A stretch of DNA of 64,000 nucleotides from positions 83,330 to 147,329 of the forward strand of contig NZ_JAINFJ010000002.1 in the NCBI RefSeq assembly GCF_019966595.1, in the 5' to 3' direction. The DNA is from Oricola indica. Lineage in GTDB: Bacteria; Pseudomonadota; Alphaproteobacteria; Rhizobiales; Rhizobiaceae. The notes under the pieces are model-generated. The model had not been told where the DNA came from. It did no database searches and was given only the letters and a program-made list of their open reading frames with translations. The translations under genes and the position numbers were made by a program. How positions within the stretch are numbered: the stretch's first letter is position 1; the number at the start of each line of letters is the position of its first letter. Shown piece by piece: positions 1 to 8,586 of this stretch.

Positions 1-19
1 CGGGGCCTCCGTGGCCCCG
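1..19 (-). terminator. Possible hairpin terminator after the binding-protein gene
   Basis: CGGGGCC (1-7) pairs perfectly with GGCCCCG (13-19) around a 5-nt loop. It lies just past the stop codon of the minus-strand binding-protein gene. The bases that would form a T-tract lie outside the window, so it could equally be an intercistronic stem that protects the mRNA of this abundant periplasmic component before downstream permease and ATPase genes. Confidence 0.35.
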
Positions 20-37
20 CGTCCCTCCGGGAGAAGA

Positions 38-1003
38 TCAGAACACCGGCTTGGTGAACTGGTCCATGTTGTCCTGGGTGATTTTCGGCGTATCGAAGTA
101 GTTGAGGAACGGGACGTCCTCGCCGTTGACGACCGCCTTGGCGGTTGCCAGCGCGTTCTTCGCATCATCGACCGGCGACTGGTAGATCGAGCCCCAATAT
201 TCGCCCCGCGCCATCGCCTCGTAGCCGACGGCGAAGTTTGTCGCGCCGACGAAGATGATGCCGTCGCGTCCGGCAGCCTTGGCGGCATTCAGCGCGCCGA
301 CCCCCATATTGTCGTCGCCCGCATAGACACCGTCGATATCGTCATATTTGACCAGGAAGGCCTCCATGACGCGCTGCGACTTCTCGCGGTTCCAGTCGCC
401 AGGCTGGGTTTCCAGAAGCGTCACATTCGGACACACCTCGGGAAGCCGGTCTTCGAAACCCTTGGCGCGTTCGATGGCGGTCGTGTAGCCGGGCTGGCCG
501 GAAATCTGGACGATCTGGGCCTCGTTCTCGATGCCCATGTCCTTGAACTTGTCGCACATGATTTCAGCCGAACGGGAACCCTGCGTGATGTTGTCGGGTC
601 CGGAGAAGGACTTGATGAAGTCGAAGCCTTCCTCGGCAATATTGGAGTTCGTGATGACGACCGGAATACCGGCCTTGTCGGCAGCGCGCACTGCCGGGAC
701 CACCGCCTTGCCGTTGGTCGGCCAGATGATGATGGCGTCGACCTGCTGCTGCACGAGGTCCTGAATCTGCGCGATTTGGCGCGCTACGTCGCCGCCGGCG
801 TCGAGGACAACGGTCTCGACCGAGGGATCTGCGTCGGCGGCCTCGATGAAGGCCTTTTCATAGGTGGTCTGATAGCTGTCGACGCCGACATTGTTCTGCG
901 TGATGCCGATTGTCATCGGCTCCTGAGCCATCGCGGTGCCGGCAAACGCCATGCCCGCAAGAGCCGTCGTGCCTGCGATAAGTGACTTGTAGGCGATCTT
1001 CAT
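38..1003 (-). CDS. Periplasmic sugar-type ABC transporter substrate-binding protein
   Basis: This 321-residue protein is predicted to be the periplasmic binding protein of a CUT2/ribose-type ABC importer. It starts with a clear Sec signal (MKIAYKSLIAGTTALAGMAF, cleavage after AMA-QE) and continues with the Peripla_BP_4 pattern: TIGITQNNVGVDSYQ, then VDAIIIWPTN, then GVYAGDDNMGVGAL near the C-terminus. The start at 1003 is chosen over upstream codons because it follows TGGGAGGAAA at the right distance and opens directly into the signal peptide. No permease or ATPase gene is visible here; they probably lie beyond the left edge, since this gene reads out of the window. It diverges from a regulator that carries a solute-binding fold, with a palindrome between them, which suggests co-regulation with the catabolic operon at 3061-11690. 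The ligand cannot be read from sequence. Confidence 0.9.
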   Translation of the reverse strand: MKIAYKSLIAGTTALAGMAFAGTAMAQEPMTIGITQNNVGVDSYQTTYEKAFIEAADADPSVETVVLDAGGDVARQIAQIQDLVQQQVDAIIIWPTNGKAVVPAVRAADKAGIPVVITNSNIAEEGFDFIKSFSGPDNITQGSRSAEIMCDKFKDMGIENEAQIVQISGQPGYTTAIERAKGFEDRLPEVCPNVTLLETQPGDWNREKSQRVMEAFLVKYDDIDGVYAGDDNMGVGALNAAKAAGRDGIIFVGATNFAVGYEAMARGEYWGSIYQSPVDDAKNALATAKAVVNGEDVPFLNYFDTPKITQDNMDQFTKPVF

Positions 1004-1133
1004 TTCGTCATTTCCTCCCAATTCGATCCCCTTGCTGCGGTCGCCGCCGTTCGAGCGGCTTTTCGAATTCCCGACAGCAATGCGGGTAGCAGGAACTTGC
1101 GGCTTCCGTCGTTTCTGATCGCCATCAAATATG

Positions 1134-1165
1134 TCCATTCTGGATATAATGAAATCCAGAATGGA
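1134..1165. promoter_or_regulatory. Perfect 12-bp inverted repeat, candidate operator
   Basis: TCCATTCTGGAT (1134-1145) and its exact reverse complement ATCCAGAATGGA (1154-1165) flank an 8-nt AT-rich spacer. It sits between the divergent binding-protein gene (start 1003) and the regulator gene (start 1222), 56 bp from the latter. A shorter palindrome, TGCG-CATAT-CGCA, follows at 1171-1183. The size and symmetry fit a site for a dimeric winged-helix protein, most simply the adjacent regulator acting on itself and on the binding-protein gene. Confidence 0.6.
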
Positions 1166-1221
1166 TAGAATGCGCATATCGCAACATTCTCATTTTGAAC
1201 AGTTTGGACGAAGGAGCTGCC

Positions 1222-3039
1222 ATGACCCCCACGACGAAATCCATCTTGGACAATTCGGAAGCGGTGGCTCCTGCGCCCGTAACGCGGCAGCGCAACCCGA
1301 ACACGAATAATGGAGGCAGGGAAAGGAAAGACCCACCGATTTCGATGCGCGCCCGCGACGAAATCCTCGAGATCATGAACTTTCTCGAAGACTTCGAACT
1401 AGAGGTGGAAACAGCGCTCGATCTCGCGACGCCTGATCCCTATTACAAGATGGCGACCTGTCTGATCCGCAACCATCTCGAGGCCAAGCCGGTGACGCCG
1501 TCATCGTTGACGGCCGCGGCCGGCGTGCCCTACGCCACGGCCGTGAGGCGGCTGAACGAGATGCAGCAGGCAGGCATCATCGAGCAACGCCCCCGCACTC
1601 GGACCGGCAAGAGCTTCACGTTGCATCCGAGCGCCGAACTCATCGAGCAGTGGCTTCAGATGTGCGGACGCATCAAGCGCCTTGCCGCCAAATCTTTCGG
1701 CGGCGACGTCCGCGAGACCAAGACGCGCGACTACTATTTCGGCGGCTCCTATATCTATGGCCAGTCGATCCAGCCGCCGCAAGTGCTGCCAGAGCCTCTG
1801 GCGCTTCCTGGCGGATTACGCATTCTCGTTCACGGCGACCCGACCTTCATGGTCATGGATGCCCTCAAGCGCCAGTTCGAACAAGTCATTGGCGTTTCCA
1901 TTCACCAGCGCGCCTTCTCCATCGACCGATTGCACGAGGAAGCGCTGCGCAACGCCCAGCGCAAAACGAGCCGCTATGATATTATCGCCGTCGATTTACC
2001 CTGGATCGGCGAATTCGCCACCCAGGGCGTGCTGCTGCCGCTTGACGACGTCATGGATGTCGACCGGCTCGACCCTGGCGATTTCCACACCGCGGGCTGG
2101 CGCGCCACGCATTGGGCGGGCCGTCCCTATGGCGTTCCGGCCCAGACCACGCCGGAGCTCCTGTTCTTCCGCCGCGACCTCTTCGCCGAGGCCGGCTTCG
2201 AGCCGCCTACGACCACCGACGCGGTGCTGCGCGCAGCCGAAAAGTTCCATGACCCGGCTCAGAGGCGCTACGGTATCGCCTGGAACGCCGCGCGCGGCAC
2301 GGCGCTCGGCCACCAGTTCATGATGACATGTGCCGATTTCGGCCAACCCCTTCTCAATCTCGAGGAGATTGCCGGTGGATATGATGCCGACCACCTCGAC
2401 CGCGCTGATCTGCATCCGACGATCGACAGCGACGGTGCGCTGGAGGCCGCCGAATATCTGCTGGCGCTGGCGCGGTTCTCCCCGCCCGACATATTGTCGA
2501 TGTCCTGGTACGAGCGCGTTCGCCCCTATGCGGCCGGCAAGATCGCCATGGCCTACGGCTACACACTTCTGGCGCCCTATTTCGAGCTTGATCCGTCATC
2601 GCCGGCTTACGGTCAGACTGGCTATCTTCCGCATCCAGCGGGTCCGAGAGGTACTCCGGTTGCACCCGTCGGCGGCTATGTGCTCGGCATACCGTCCAAT
2701 CTGCCCGAGGAACGCTGCGCCGACGCCGCGGAGGCGCTGATCGCCTTCACCTCGCCCGAAGCGCAGAAACTCTATGTCCAGAACGGCAGCCGTACCGCGC
2801 CGCGATATTCCGTCGGCGCCGATCCCGAGGTCAGCCGGCTGTCGCCGATATTCGAGGCGGTCGACGGCATGTCCTGGCGGGACGAACTGCAGTTCTGGCC
2901 GCGGCCGCCGATCCCGCAGATCTCCGACATCATCAAGATTTGCGGCGAGGAGATGCACGACATGCTGCGCGGCATCATCGGACCACGCGAAGCGCTCAAG
3001 AAGGCCCAGGCAAGGGCCGAAGAAGCCATGAAAATCTAG
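1222..3039 (+). CDS. Winged-helix regulator fused to an extracellular solute-binding protein (family 1) fold
   Basis: This 605-residue protein has no signal peptide, so it should be cytoplasmic. Residues about 75-155 look like a winged helix (TPSSLTAAAGVPYATAVRRL, then a wing-like RTRTGKSF). From about residue 200 to the end it resembles a MalE/family 1 binding protein: LRILVHGDPTF, YDIIAVDLPWIGEFA, GRPYGVPAQTTPELLFFRRD and PVAPVGGYVLGIPSN. The start at 1222 follows AAGGAG; the upstream in-frame codon at 1195 lacks a ribosome site. The architecture recalls SgrR, where a family 5 binding domain senses a sugar-related ligand, but here the binding fold is family 1. It probably senses the substrate of the adjoining operon and controls it with the divergent binding-protein gene through the palindrome at 1134-1165. 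Confidence 0.8.
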   Translation: MTPTTKSILDNSEAVAPAPVTRQRNPNTNNGGRERKDPPISMRARDEILEIMNFLEDFELEVETALDLATPDPYYKMATCLIRNHLEAKPVTPSSLTAAAGVPYATAVRRLNEMQQAGIIEQRPRTRTGKSFTLHPSAELIEQWLQMCGRIKRLAAKSFGGDVRETKTRDYYFGGSYIYGQSIQPPQVLPEPLALPGGLRILVHGDPTFMVMDALKRQFEQVIGVSIHQRAFSIDRLHEEALRNAQRKTSRYDIIAVDLPWIGEFATQGVLLPLDDVMDVDRLDPGDFHTAGWRATHWAGRPYGVPAQTTPELLFFRRDLFAEAGFEPPTTTDAVLRAAEKFHDPAQRRYGIAWNAARGTALGHQFMMTCADFGQPLLNLEEIAGGYDADHLDRADLHPTIDSDGALEAAEYLLALARFSPPDILSMSWYERVRPYAAGKIAMAYGYTLLAPYFELDPSSPAYGQTGYLPHPAGPRGTPVAPVGGYVLGIPSNLPEERCADAAEALIAFTSPEAQKLYVQNGSRTAPRYSVGADPEVSRLSPIFEAVDGMSWRDELQFWPRPPIPQISDIIKICGEEMHDMLRGIIGPREALKKAQARAEEAMKI

Positions 3040-3060
3040 AATTCTAAACGGGAGGAACAG

Positions 3061-3867
3061 ATGGATCCGCAAAGGCTCAAGGGAAAGAATATCCTGATCA
3101 CGGGCGCTGCCCGCGGAATGGGCGCCACCAATGCCGAACATTTCGCTGAACAGGGCGCAAATGTCTGCCTTGGCGACATCGATCTCGATGGCGCCAATGA
3201 GACGGCCGAGCGGATCAACAATCGCGGCAATGGCAGGGCGATCGCCGTCAAGTTGGACGTGACCAAGCGCGAGGATAACGCAGCGGCCGTAAGCGCGACC
3301 GTCGACGCATTTGGCATGATCAATGTGGGCGTCTTCAATGCGGGCCTGAACAAGCCCCGCTTCTTCATGGACATCGACGAGGACAACTGGAACCTCATCA
3401 TGAACGTCAACACCAAGGCGATGTGGCTGGGTATGCAGGAGACCGCGAAACAGATGATCGCCCAAGGCTCCCAAGATTATCCCTACAAGCTGATCAATGT
3501 CGGTTCCATCGCCTCGCGCAAGCCGCTGATCGACGTGACCGTCTATTGCACCTCTAAATATGGCTGCCTGGCGCTGACCCATTGTGGCGCCGTGGCGCTC
3601 GCCGAGCACAACATCACGGTCAACGGCTATGCGCCGGGCGTCGTCGTGACACCGCTCTGGGAACAACTCGACAAGGACCTCGTCGACATTGGCTTCAAGG
3701 AGCGCCAGGGCCAGGCCTACGAGGACATCGTCGCCAACGAATTGAAGATCAAGCGCGTCTCCTATCCCGACGACATCAAGGGCACTGCCGCTTTCCTGGC
3801 CAGCCCAGAGAGCGACTACATGACCGGCCAGATGATCCATATCGACGGCGGCTGGTGCATCCAGTAG
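3061..3867 (+). CDS. Short-chain dehydrogenase/reductase (SDR)
   Basis: A 268-residue classical SDR, expected to oxidise a hydroxyl with NAD(P)+. The N-terminal cofactor motif is TGAARGMG (about residues 15-22), NAG follows near 95, and the catalytic pair is a Ser in VGSIASRKP and YCTSK. The acidic D at the end of strand 2 (LGDIDLDG) favours NAD+. GGAGGAACAG lies directly before the ATG. It is the first enzyme gene after the regulator and heads the operon. A polyol or sugar dehydrogenase role is the simplest reading; the substrate is unknown. Confidence 0.85.
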   Translation: MDPQRLKGKNILITGAARGMGATNAEHFAEQGANVCLGDIDLDGANETAERINNRGNGRAIAVKLDVTKREDNAAAVSATVDAFGMINVGVFNAGLNKPRFFMDIDEDNWNLIMNVNTKAMWLGMQETAKQMIAQGSQDYPYKLINVGSIASRKPLIDVTVYCTSKYGCLALTHCGAVALAEHNITVNGYAPGVVVTPLWEQLDKDLVDIGFKERQGQAYEDIVANELKIKRVSYPDDIKGTAAFLASPESDYMTGQMIHIDGGWCIQ

Positions 3868-3937
3868 CCGACGCGCCCTTCAAACGATTTCCATCACATG
3901 ACAGCGCGCCCGCCGGGCGTGCAACGGGAGGCATATA

Positions 3938-5239
3938 ATGAACACGACAGCCCTCAATCCGCGCATCCTGCAGCCGGGCGACATCGATCCAAACTGGCGC
4001 TGGGACCGGCATATTCCCGCTCTTGGCCATACCGCGGTCGACTTCGAGCGCCGTGTCGATCACGATCGGCTGCGCCGCTATCGTCTCAGTCGCGCCAAGG
4101 ACGCACTGAAGAAGTCGGACTGCGGCGCGCTTCTGCTCTTCGACGTCAACAACATCCGCTATGTCTCCGGCACCAAAATCGGTGAGTGGGAGCGCGACAA
4201 GATGTGCCGCTTCGCATTGCTGGCCGGCGACGAGGAGCCCTATGTCTGGGACTTTGGTTCGGCCGCCGTCCATCACCGCGAATATTGCGACTGGCTCGAT
4301 CCCGAACGCATGCGTGCCGGTGTCGTTGGAATGCGCGGCACCATCCCGCCCTCCTTCGGGCTGATGAAGCGGTATGCCGAGGAAATTTATTCTCTTCTCA
4401 AGAAGGCCGGCGTCGCCGACATGCCGGTCGGCATCGACTATGCAGAGACGGCGATGTTCTTCGCACTGCAGGAGGCTGGCGTGAAGGTTGTCGACGGCCA
4501 GCAGATCATGCTCGGTGCCCGCGAGATCAAGAACATCGACGAGATACAGCTGCTCAACCAGGCCGCCTCGATGGTCGACGGCGTCTACCACATGATCTGG
4601 CAGGAACTCAGGCCGGGCATCCGCGAGAGCGACATCGTCGCGATGTCCAACAAGATGCTCTACGAAATGGGTTCCGACGACGTGGAGGCGATCAACGCCA
4701 TCGCCGGCGAGCGCTGCAACCCGCACCCGCACAACTTCACTGACCGCTATTTCCGGCCCGGCGACCAGGCCTTCTTCGATATCCTGCAATCCTATCAGGG
4801 ATATCGCACCTGCTACTACCGGACCTTCAATGTCGGCCGCGCCACGCCGTCGCAAACCGATGCCTATGTCCGCTGCCGCGAATGGCTGGATGCTGCGATC
4901 CAGCTCATCAAGCCTGGCGTCACGACCGATACCGTCGCCAAGGTCTGGCCGAAGGCGGAGGAATTCGGCTTCCCGGACGAATTGTCGGCTTTCGGCCTCC
5001 AGTTTGGTCATGGCCTCGGTCTGGCGTTGCACGAACGGCCGATCATCAGCCGCGCTGTCAGCCTCGACAATCCGATGGAGATCGAGACCGGCATGGTCTT
5101 CGCGCTCGAAACCTACTGTCCGGCCTCCGACGGCTATTCGGCAGCGCGCATCGAGGAAGAGGTCGTCGTCACCGACACCGGCTGTCAGGTGATTAGCCTT
5201 TTCCCCGCCGAAGAGCTACCGATTTCGCACCGTTATTGA
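3938..5239 (+). CDS. M24 family (pita-bread fold) creatinase/aminopeptidase P-like protein
   Basis: A 433-residue protein with an N-terminal creatinase-like domain (LLLFDVNNIRYVSGT) and a C-terminal M24 domain. Of the five usual M24 metal ligands, Asp281 (FFDILQ), the His in FGHGLGLALHE, the Glu in ALETY and the Glu in IEEEVVV are visible. The second Asp position (normally DxTRTF) reads CYYRTF, so Cys292 takes its place. Creatinase, a non-metal member, also lost this Asp. Related folds include creatinase, Xaa-Pro dipeptidase and the DMSP lyase DddP, so peptide hydrolysis should not be assumed. It follows the SDR by 70 bp with a good ribosome site (GGGAGG). It is probably a C-N or C-S bond hydrolase or lyase in this pathway. 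Confidence 0.75.
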   Translation: MNTTALNPRILQPGDIDPNWRWDRHIPALGHTAVDFERRVDHDRLRRYRLSRAKDALKKSDCGALLLFDVNNIRYVSGTKIGEWERDKMCRFALLAGDEEPYVWDFGSAAVHHREYCDWLDPERMRAGVVGMRGTIPPSFGLMKRYAEEIYSLLKKAGVADMPVGIDYAETAMFFALQEAGVKVVDGQQIMLGAREIKNIDEIQLLNQAASMVDGVYHMIWQELRPGIRESDIVAMSNKMLYEMGSDDVEAINAIAGERCNPHPHNFTDRYFRPGDQAFFDILQSYQGYRTCYYRTFNVGRATPSQTDAYVRCREWLDAAIQLIKPGVTTDTVAKVWPKAEEFGFPDELSAFGLQFGHGLGLALHERPIISRAVSLDNPMEIETGMVFALETYCPASDGYSAARIEEEVVVTDTGCQVISLFPAEELPISHRY

Positions 5240-5249
5240 GGACGCCGTC

Positions 5250-6254
5250 ATGGCACCGAAGAAGAAAACCAACACTGAAGACTATCTGCAGATGTACCGG
5301 CAGATGGTCCGCATCCGCGCCTTCGAGGACAATGCCAACCAGCTCTATTTGTCCGCGAAGATGCCTGGCCTGACGCATATGTATTCGGGCCAGGAGGCGG
5401 TTGCCGTCGGCATCTGCGAGGCGCTGGAGGACACTGACAAGATCACTTCCACCCACCGTGGACACGGCCACTGCGTCGCCAAGGGTGCGGAGTTCAAGGA
5501 GATGTTCTGCGAACTGCTTGGCAAGGCGGAAGGCTACTGCCGCGGCAAGGGTGGTTCGATGCATATCGCTGACCAGAGCCATGGCAATCTCGGCGCCAAT
5601 GCCATCGTCGGCGGTTCCATGGGGATTGCTACCGGAGCTGCTTTCTCGGCGAAACGGCTCGGCACCAAAGACGTCGCCGTCTGCTTCTTCGGCGACGGCG
5701 CGACGGCGCAGGGCCTCTGGTATGAGGTCATGAACATGGCCGCGCTCTGGAGCCTGCCGGTCATCTATGCCTGCGAGAACAATGGCTACTCGGAATACAC
5801 GAAAACCGAAGAGATTGCCGCCGGCTCTCTGACGGCGCGCGCCCAGGCTTTCGGCATTGAGGCGCATTCGGTCGACGGGCAGGACGTTCTCGCCGTCAAC
5901 GAACTGGCGCAGAAGCTCGTGGCCCGCGCGCGCAAGGGCGAGGGGCCTTTCTTCATCGAACTGAAGACCTACCGCTATCACGGCCACCATGTCGGCGACA
6001 TCAACCGCGACTATTACCGTTCGAAGGACGAGGAAGCCGAGTGGAAGATTACACGCGATCCTATCGTCAATTTTGGCAAGTGGCTGGAGGCCGAGGGCGT
6101 CTTGTCAGCCGACGAACTGGTGGCGATTAATGACGAGATCAAGGCCGACGCGAAAGCCGCGGTCGATTATGCGCTGGACGCCGCCTATCCGCCGACAGGT
6201 GAGGTCGACATGCACGTCTTTGCCGGCGTCGACCACGCGCTTTCCTATGTCTGA
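5250..6254 (+). CDS. TPP-dependent dehydrogenase E1 component, alpha subunit
   Basis: This 334-residue protein matches the alpha subunit of pyruvate/acetoin-type heterotetrameric E1 enzymes. The thiamine diphosphate motif is present as GDGATAQG followed by ENNGYSEYT, and THRGHGHCVAKG and RGKGGSMH are typical of AcoA/PdhA. It decarboxylates or cleaves a 2-oxo substrate with TPP and passes the acyl group to lipoyl-E2. The gene begins 10 bp after the M24 gene and the beta-subunit gene follows 10 bp later, so the order is that of aco and pdh operons. The substrate could be acetoin or another 2-oxo or alpha-ketol compound; sequence alone does not decide. Confidence 0.9.
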   Translation: MAPKKKTNTEDYLQMYRQMVRIRAFEDNANQLYLSAKMPGLTHMYSGQEAVAVGICEALEDTDKITSTHRGHGHCVAKGAEFKEMFCELLGKAEGYCRGKGGSMHIADQSHGNLGANAIVGGSMGIATGAAFSAKRLGTKDVAVCFFGDGATAQGLWYEVMNMAALWSLPVIYACENNGYSEYTKTEEIAAGSLTARAQAFGIEAHSVDGQDVLAVNELAQKLVARARKGEGPFFIELKTYRYHGHHVGDINRDYYRSKDEEAEWKITRDPIVNFGKWLEAEGVLSADELVAINDEIKADAKAAVDYALDAAYPPTGEVDMHVFAGVDHALSYV

Positions 6255-6264
6255 GGAGACTTCC

Positions 6265-7263
6265 ATGTCCCGCGAAATCACGCTGTCGAAAGCCGTCAAC
6301 GAGGCGATAGCCGAGGAGATGCGGCGCGACCCGGCAATCTTCTTGATCGGCGAGGACGTCGCCGAAGCCGGCACTCCCTTCAAGGTCTTGTCCGGCCTCG
6401 TCGAGGAATTCGGGCCGGACCGCATCATCGACACGCCGATATCCGAGCCCGGTTTCATGGGCATCGCCGTCGGCGCGGCGATGACCGGCTCGCGGCCGAT
6501 CGTCGACCTGATGTTTGGCGACTTCCTGTTCCTCGTCATGGACCAGCTCTGTAATCAGGCCGCCAAAACGCATTACATGTCAGGCGGAAAACTCCAGGTG
6601 CCGCTGGTGCTCCGCACCAATCTCGGCGCGACGCGCCGTTCCGCCGCACAGCACTCCCAGTCCTTGCACGCCCTCGTCGCGCACATTCCGGGGCTGAAGG
6701 TTGCCCTGCCATCCTCCGCCTACGAAGCAAAGGGACTCCTTAAAACGGCGATCCGTGATGACAATCCGGTCGTCATCTTCGAAGACAAGTTGATGTACAA
6801 CGACAAGGCGCCGGTCCCGGAGGAGGAATACCTAATCCCCTTCGGCGAGGCCGCTGTCTTGCGCGAAGGCCACGAAATCACATTGGTCGCGACATCGTCC
6901 ATGGTGCAGGTTGCACTTAAGGCGGCCGATTTGCTCGACCGTGACGGCATCTCGGCGGAAGTGATCGATCCGCGAACCATCGTGCCGCTGGACGAGGAAA
7001 CGATCCTTTCCTCGGTGCGCAAGACCAGCCGCGCCATCGTCATCGACGAGGGACATCAGAATTTCGGCATCACCGGCGAGATCGCCAGCCGGATCAGCGA
7101 GAAGGCGTTCTATCATCTCGACGCTCCCGTCGTGCGCATGGGCGCGATGGACGTTCCGGTGCCCTTCTCGCCGGCCCTTGAGGACCTGACCGTACCGACG
7201 CCGGAAACGGTCGCGGAAAACGCGCGGCTGAGCGTCCGCGGGGAGCTCTTCCATGCCGCATGA
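6265..7263 (+). CDS. TPP-dependent dehydrogenase E1 component, beta subunit
   Basis: A 332-residue E1 beta subunit: LIGEDVAEAGTPFKV, DTPISEPGFMGIAVGAAM, and RTNLGATRRSAAQHSQSLHA (the H-S-Q-S-L-H signature of AcoB/PdhB). The C-terminal transketolase domain holds VIDPRTIVPLDEETI and VIDEGH. The start at 6265 follows GAGGAG at 6253-6258 and gives the usual family length; an in-frame ATG at 6247 would overlap the alpha gene. It pairs with the alpha subunit to form the alpha2beta2 E1. Its stop overlaps the next start by 11 bp, which implies translational coupling to the lipoyl protein. Confidence 0.9.
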   Translation: MSREITLSKAVNEAIAEEMRRDPAIFLIGEDVAEAGTPFKVLSGLVEEFGPDRIIDTPISEPGFMGIAVGAAMTGSRPIVDLMFGDFLFLVMDQLCNQAAKTHYMSGGKLQVPLVLRTNLGATRRSAAQHSQSLHALVAHIPGLKVALPSSAYEAKGLLKTAIRDDNPVVIFEDKLMYNDKAPVPEEEYLIPFGEAAVLREGHEITLVATSSMVQVALKAADLLDRDGISAEVIDPRTIVPLDEETILSSVRKTSRAIVIDEGHQNFGITGEIASRISEKAFYHLDAPVVRMGAMDVPVPFSPALEDLTVPTPETVAENARLSVRGELFHAA

Positions 7264-8572
7264 AGTCATCATGCCGGCGCTCGGCATGGCGCAGGAAACC
7301 GGGTTGATCCTCGCTTGGCGCAAGGCGCCGGGGGACGCAGTGAAGATCGGCGACGTGTTGATGGAAGTCGAAACCGACAAGGCGGCGATGGAGGTTGAGG
7401 CCCAGGCCGAAGGCTACCTGGCCGATATCCGGGCGCGCGAGGGCGAAAACGTGCCGGTTGGCAATGTCATCGCCGTGATCGCCGACGAACCCGGTGCGGT
7501 CGCGGCCCGTGAAGAAGCCACGCCTGCGGACGCACCGTCCGACGAGCAGCCCCCCGCGCAGCAGGACGGCAATGAGGTCATCATGCCGGCACTCGGCATG
7601 GCGCAGGACACGGGTCTGCTTGTCGCCTGGCACAAGCAGCCGGGCGACGCCGTCGCTGCCGACGACGTCCTGCTGGAGGTAGAAACAGACAAGTCGGTCA
7701 TGGAGGTCCAGGCCGGTCATGAGGGCTATGTCGCAGAATTGCGCGCCGAGGCCGGAGAGAATGTCCCTGTCGGCGACGTGATCGCTGTCATATCAGCTGA
7801 AAAACCCGAGGTGCCTGTAAAGCGCAATACCTCTAAAAAGAAGGACGCGAAACCAGAACAACAGGTAACGCCGGCTTCTCCGAAAAATCCTGAAACTTCT
7901 CGCCCTGCGCCGAAGCGCGCTGCTTCGCAGCCACCGACAGGGGACCGCATTCTTGCGTCGCCCAAGGCAAAGCGGCTTGCCGCAGAGCGCGGGCTCGACC
8001 TCGCCCGATTGGCCACCGACGGCCATCGCCAACCCTATCACGTTGCCGATCTCGATCGTCTCTCCGCCGTGCCCGCGCAGCCCTCCACCGCAACCGCCAA
8101 CGCCTTCGACCACGTCGAGGCACGCGTCGACAGGAGCGGTTATGACGCGTTCCGTCTGTGGCTGGCGGGCGAAAGTCAGATCGATGATCTTGCTGTGTGG
8201 TCAGCCTTTGCGATCGCCACCCTGCGCGCCGCCATTCAATCGGAAAGCCGGCGAATGGTCGCGCAAGCACACCGGCCGCTCCGCCGTCAAAGCGTTCGCT
8301 TTTGCGATCCCGACCTTTCCGGCCTGTCCGCCATCGAGGCATCGCAGGACGATCTTGCGCCCGACCTTATCCTGCGGGACTTGACCGGCAGTGCCGTGAC
8401 CAAGGCGCATTTCGGCGCGCCCGCCGTACCGGCGATCAGCATTTCCGACAGTAACGGCACGTTCGAAATAATACTGGAGTTCCCGGCCGGAATGCTGGAA
8501 CCGGAAACGGCGCTCGCGATTGTTCATGAAATGGCCGCGCGGCTGGAAGAGCCGCTGCGCCACCTGCTTTGA
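7253..8572 (+). CDS. Double lipoyl-domain protein with subunit-binding domain and a degenerate acyltransferase-like tail
   Basis: A 439-residue protein with two lipoyl domains in tandem (about residues 1-80 and 105-185). The lysines to be lipoylated are K43 and K147, each in an ETDK motif. A Pro/Ala/Lys-rich linker leads to a peripheral subunit-binding domain (SPKAKRLAAERGLDLARLAT, about 240-275). The remaining ~165 residues have roughly the size of a partial E2 catalytic domain, but no HxxxDG-type active-site motif is visible. It probably acts as the swinging-arm carrier of this complex, with catalysis supplied by the lipoyl-less E2 at 10028. An alternative is an E3BP-like structural subunit. 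Confidence 0.8.
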   Translation: MPHEVIMPALGMAQETGLILAWRKAPGDAVKIGDVLMEVETDKAAMEVEAQAEGYLADIRAREGENVPVGNVIAVIADEPGAVAAREEATPADAPSDEQPPAQQDGNEVIMPALGMAQDTGLLVAWHKQPGDAVAADDVLLEVETDKSVMEVQAGHEGYVAELRAEAGENVPVGDVIAVISAEKPEVPVKRNTSKKKDAKPEQQVTPASPKNPETSRPAPKRAASQPPTGDRILASPKAKRLAAERGLDLARLATDGHRQPYHVADLDRLSAVPAQPSTATANAFDHVEARVDRSGYDAFRLWLAGESQIDDLAVWSAFAIATLRAAIQSESRRMVAQAHRPLRRQSVRFCDPDLSGLSAIEASQDDLAPDLILRDLTGSAVTKAHFGAPAVPAISISDSNGTFEIILEFPAGMLEPETALAIVHEMAARLEEPLRHLL

Positions 8573-8586
8573 CTGGGAGACACCGA

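Noticed and set aside
11-985. Long plus-strand open frame opposite the binding-protein gene
   Set aside because: It mirrors the real gene in codon-restricted GC-rich DNA, has an Arg/Asp/Gly-heavy composition and no motif.
1171-1183. TGCG-CATAT-CGCA as an independent operator
   Set aside because: Four-base arms are expected by chance in GC-rich DNA; it is only mentioned beside the stronger palindrome.
2596-3840. 414-codon minus-strand frame
   Set aside because: It crosses the regulator/SDR boundary antisense to both proteins, which have clear motifs; no ribosome site or family features.
3938-5239. DMSP lyase DddP
   Set aside because: Shares the M24 fold but lacks the second metal Asp that DddP has, and the operon context (TPP/lipoyl complex) is not that of DMSP genes.
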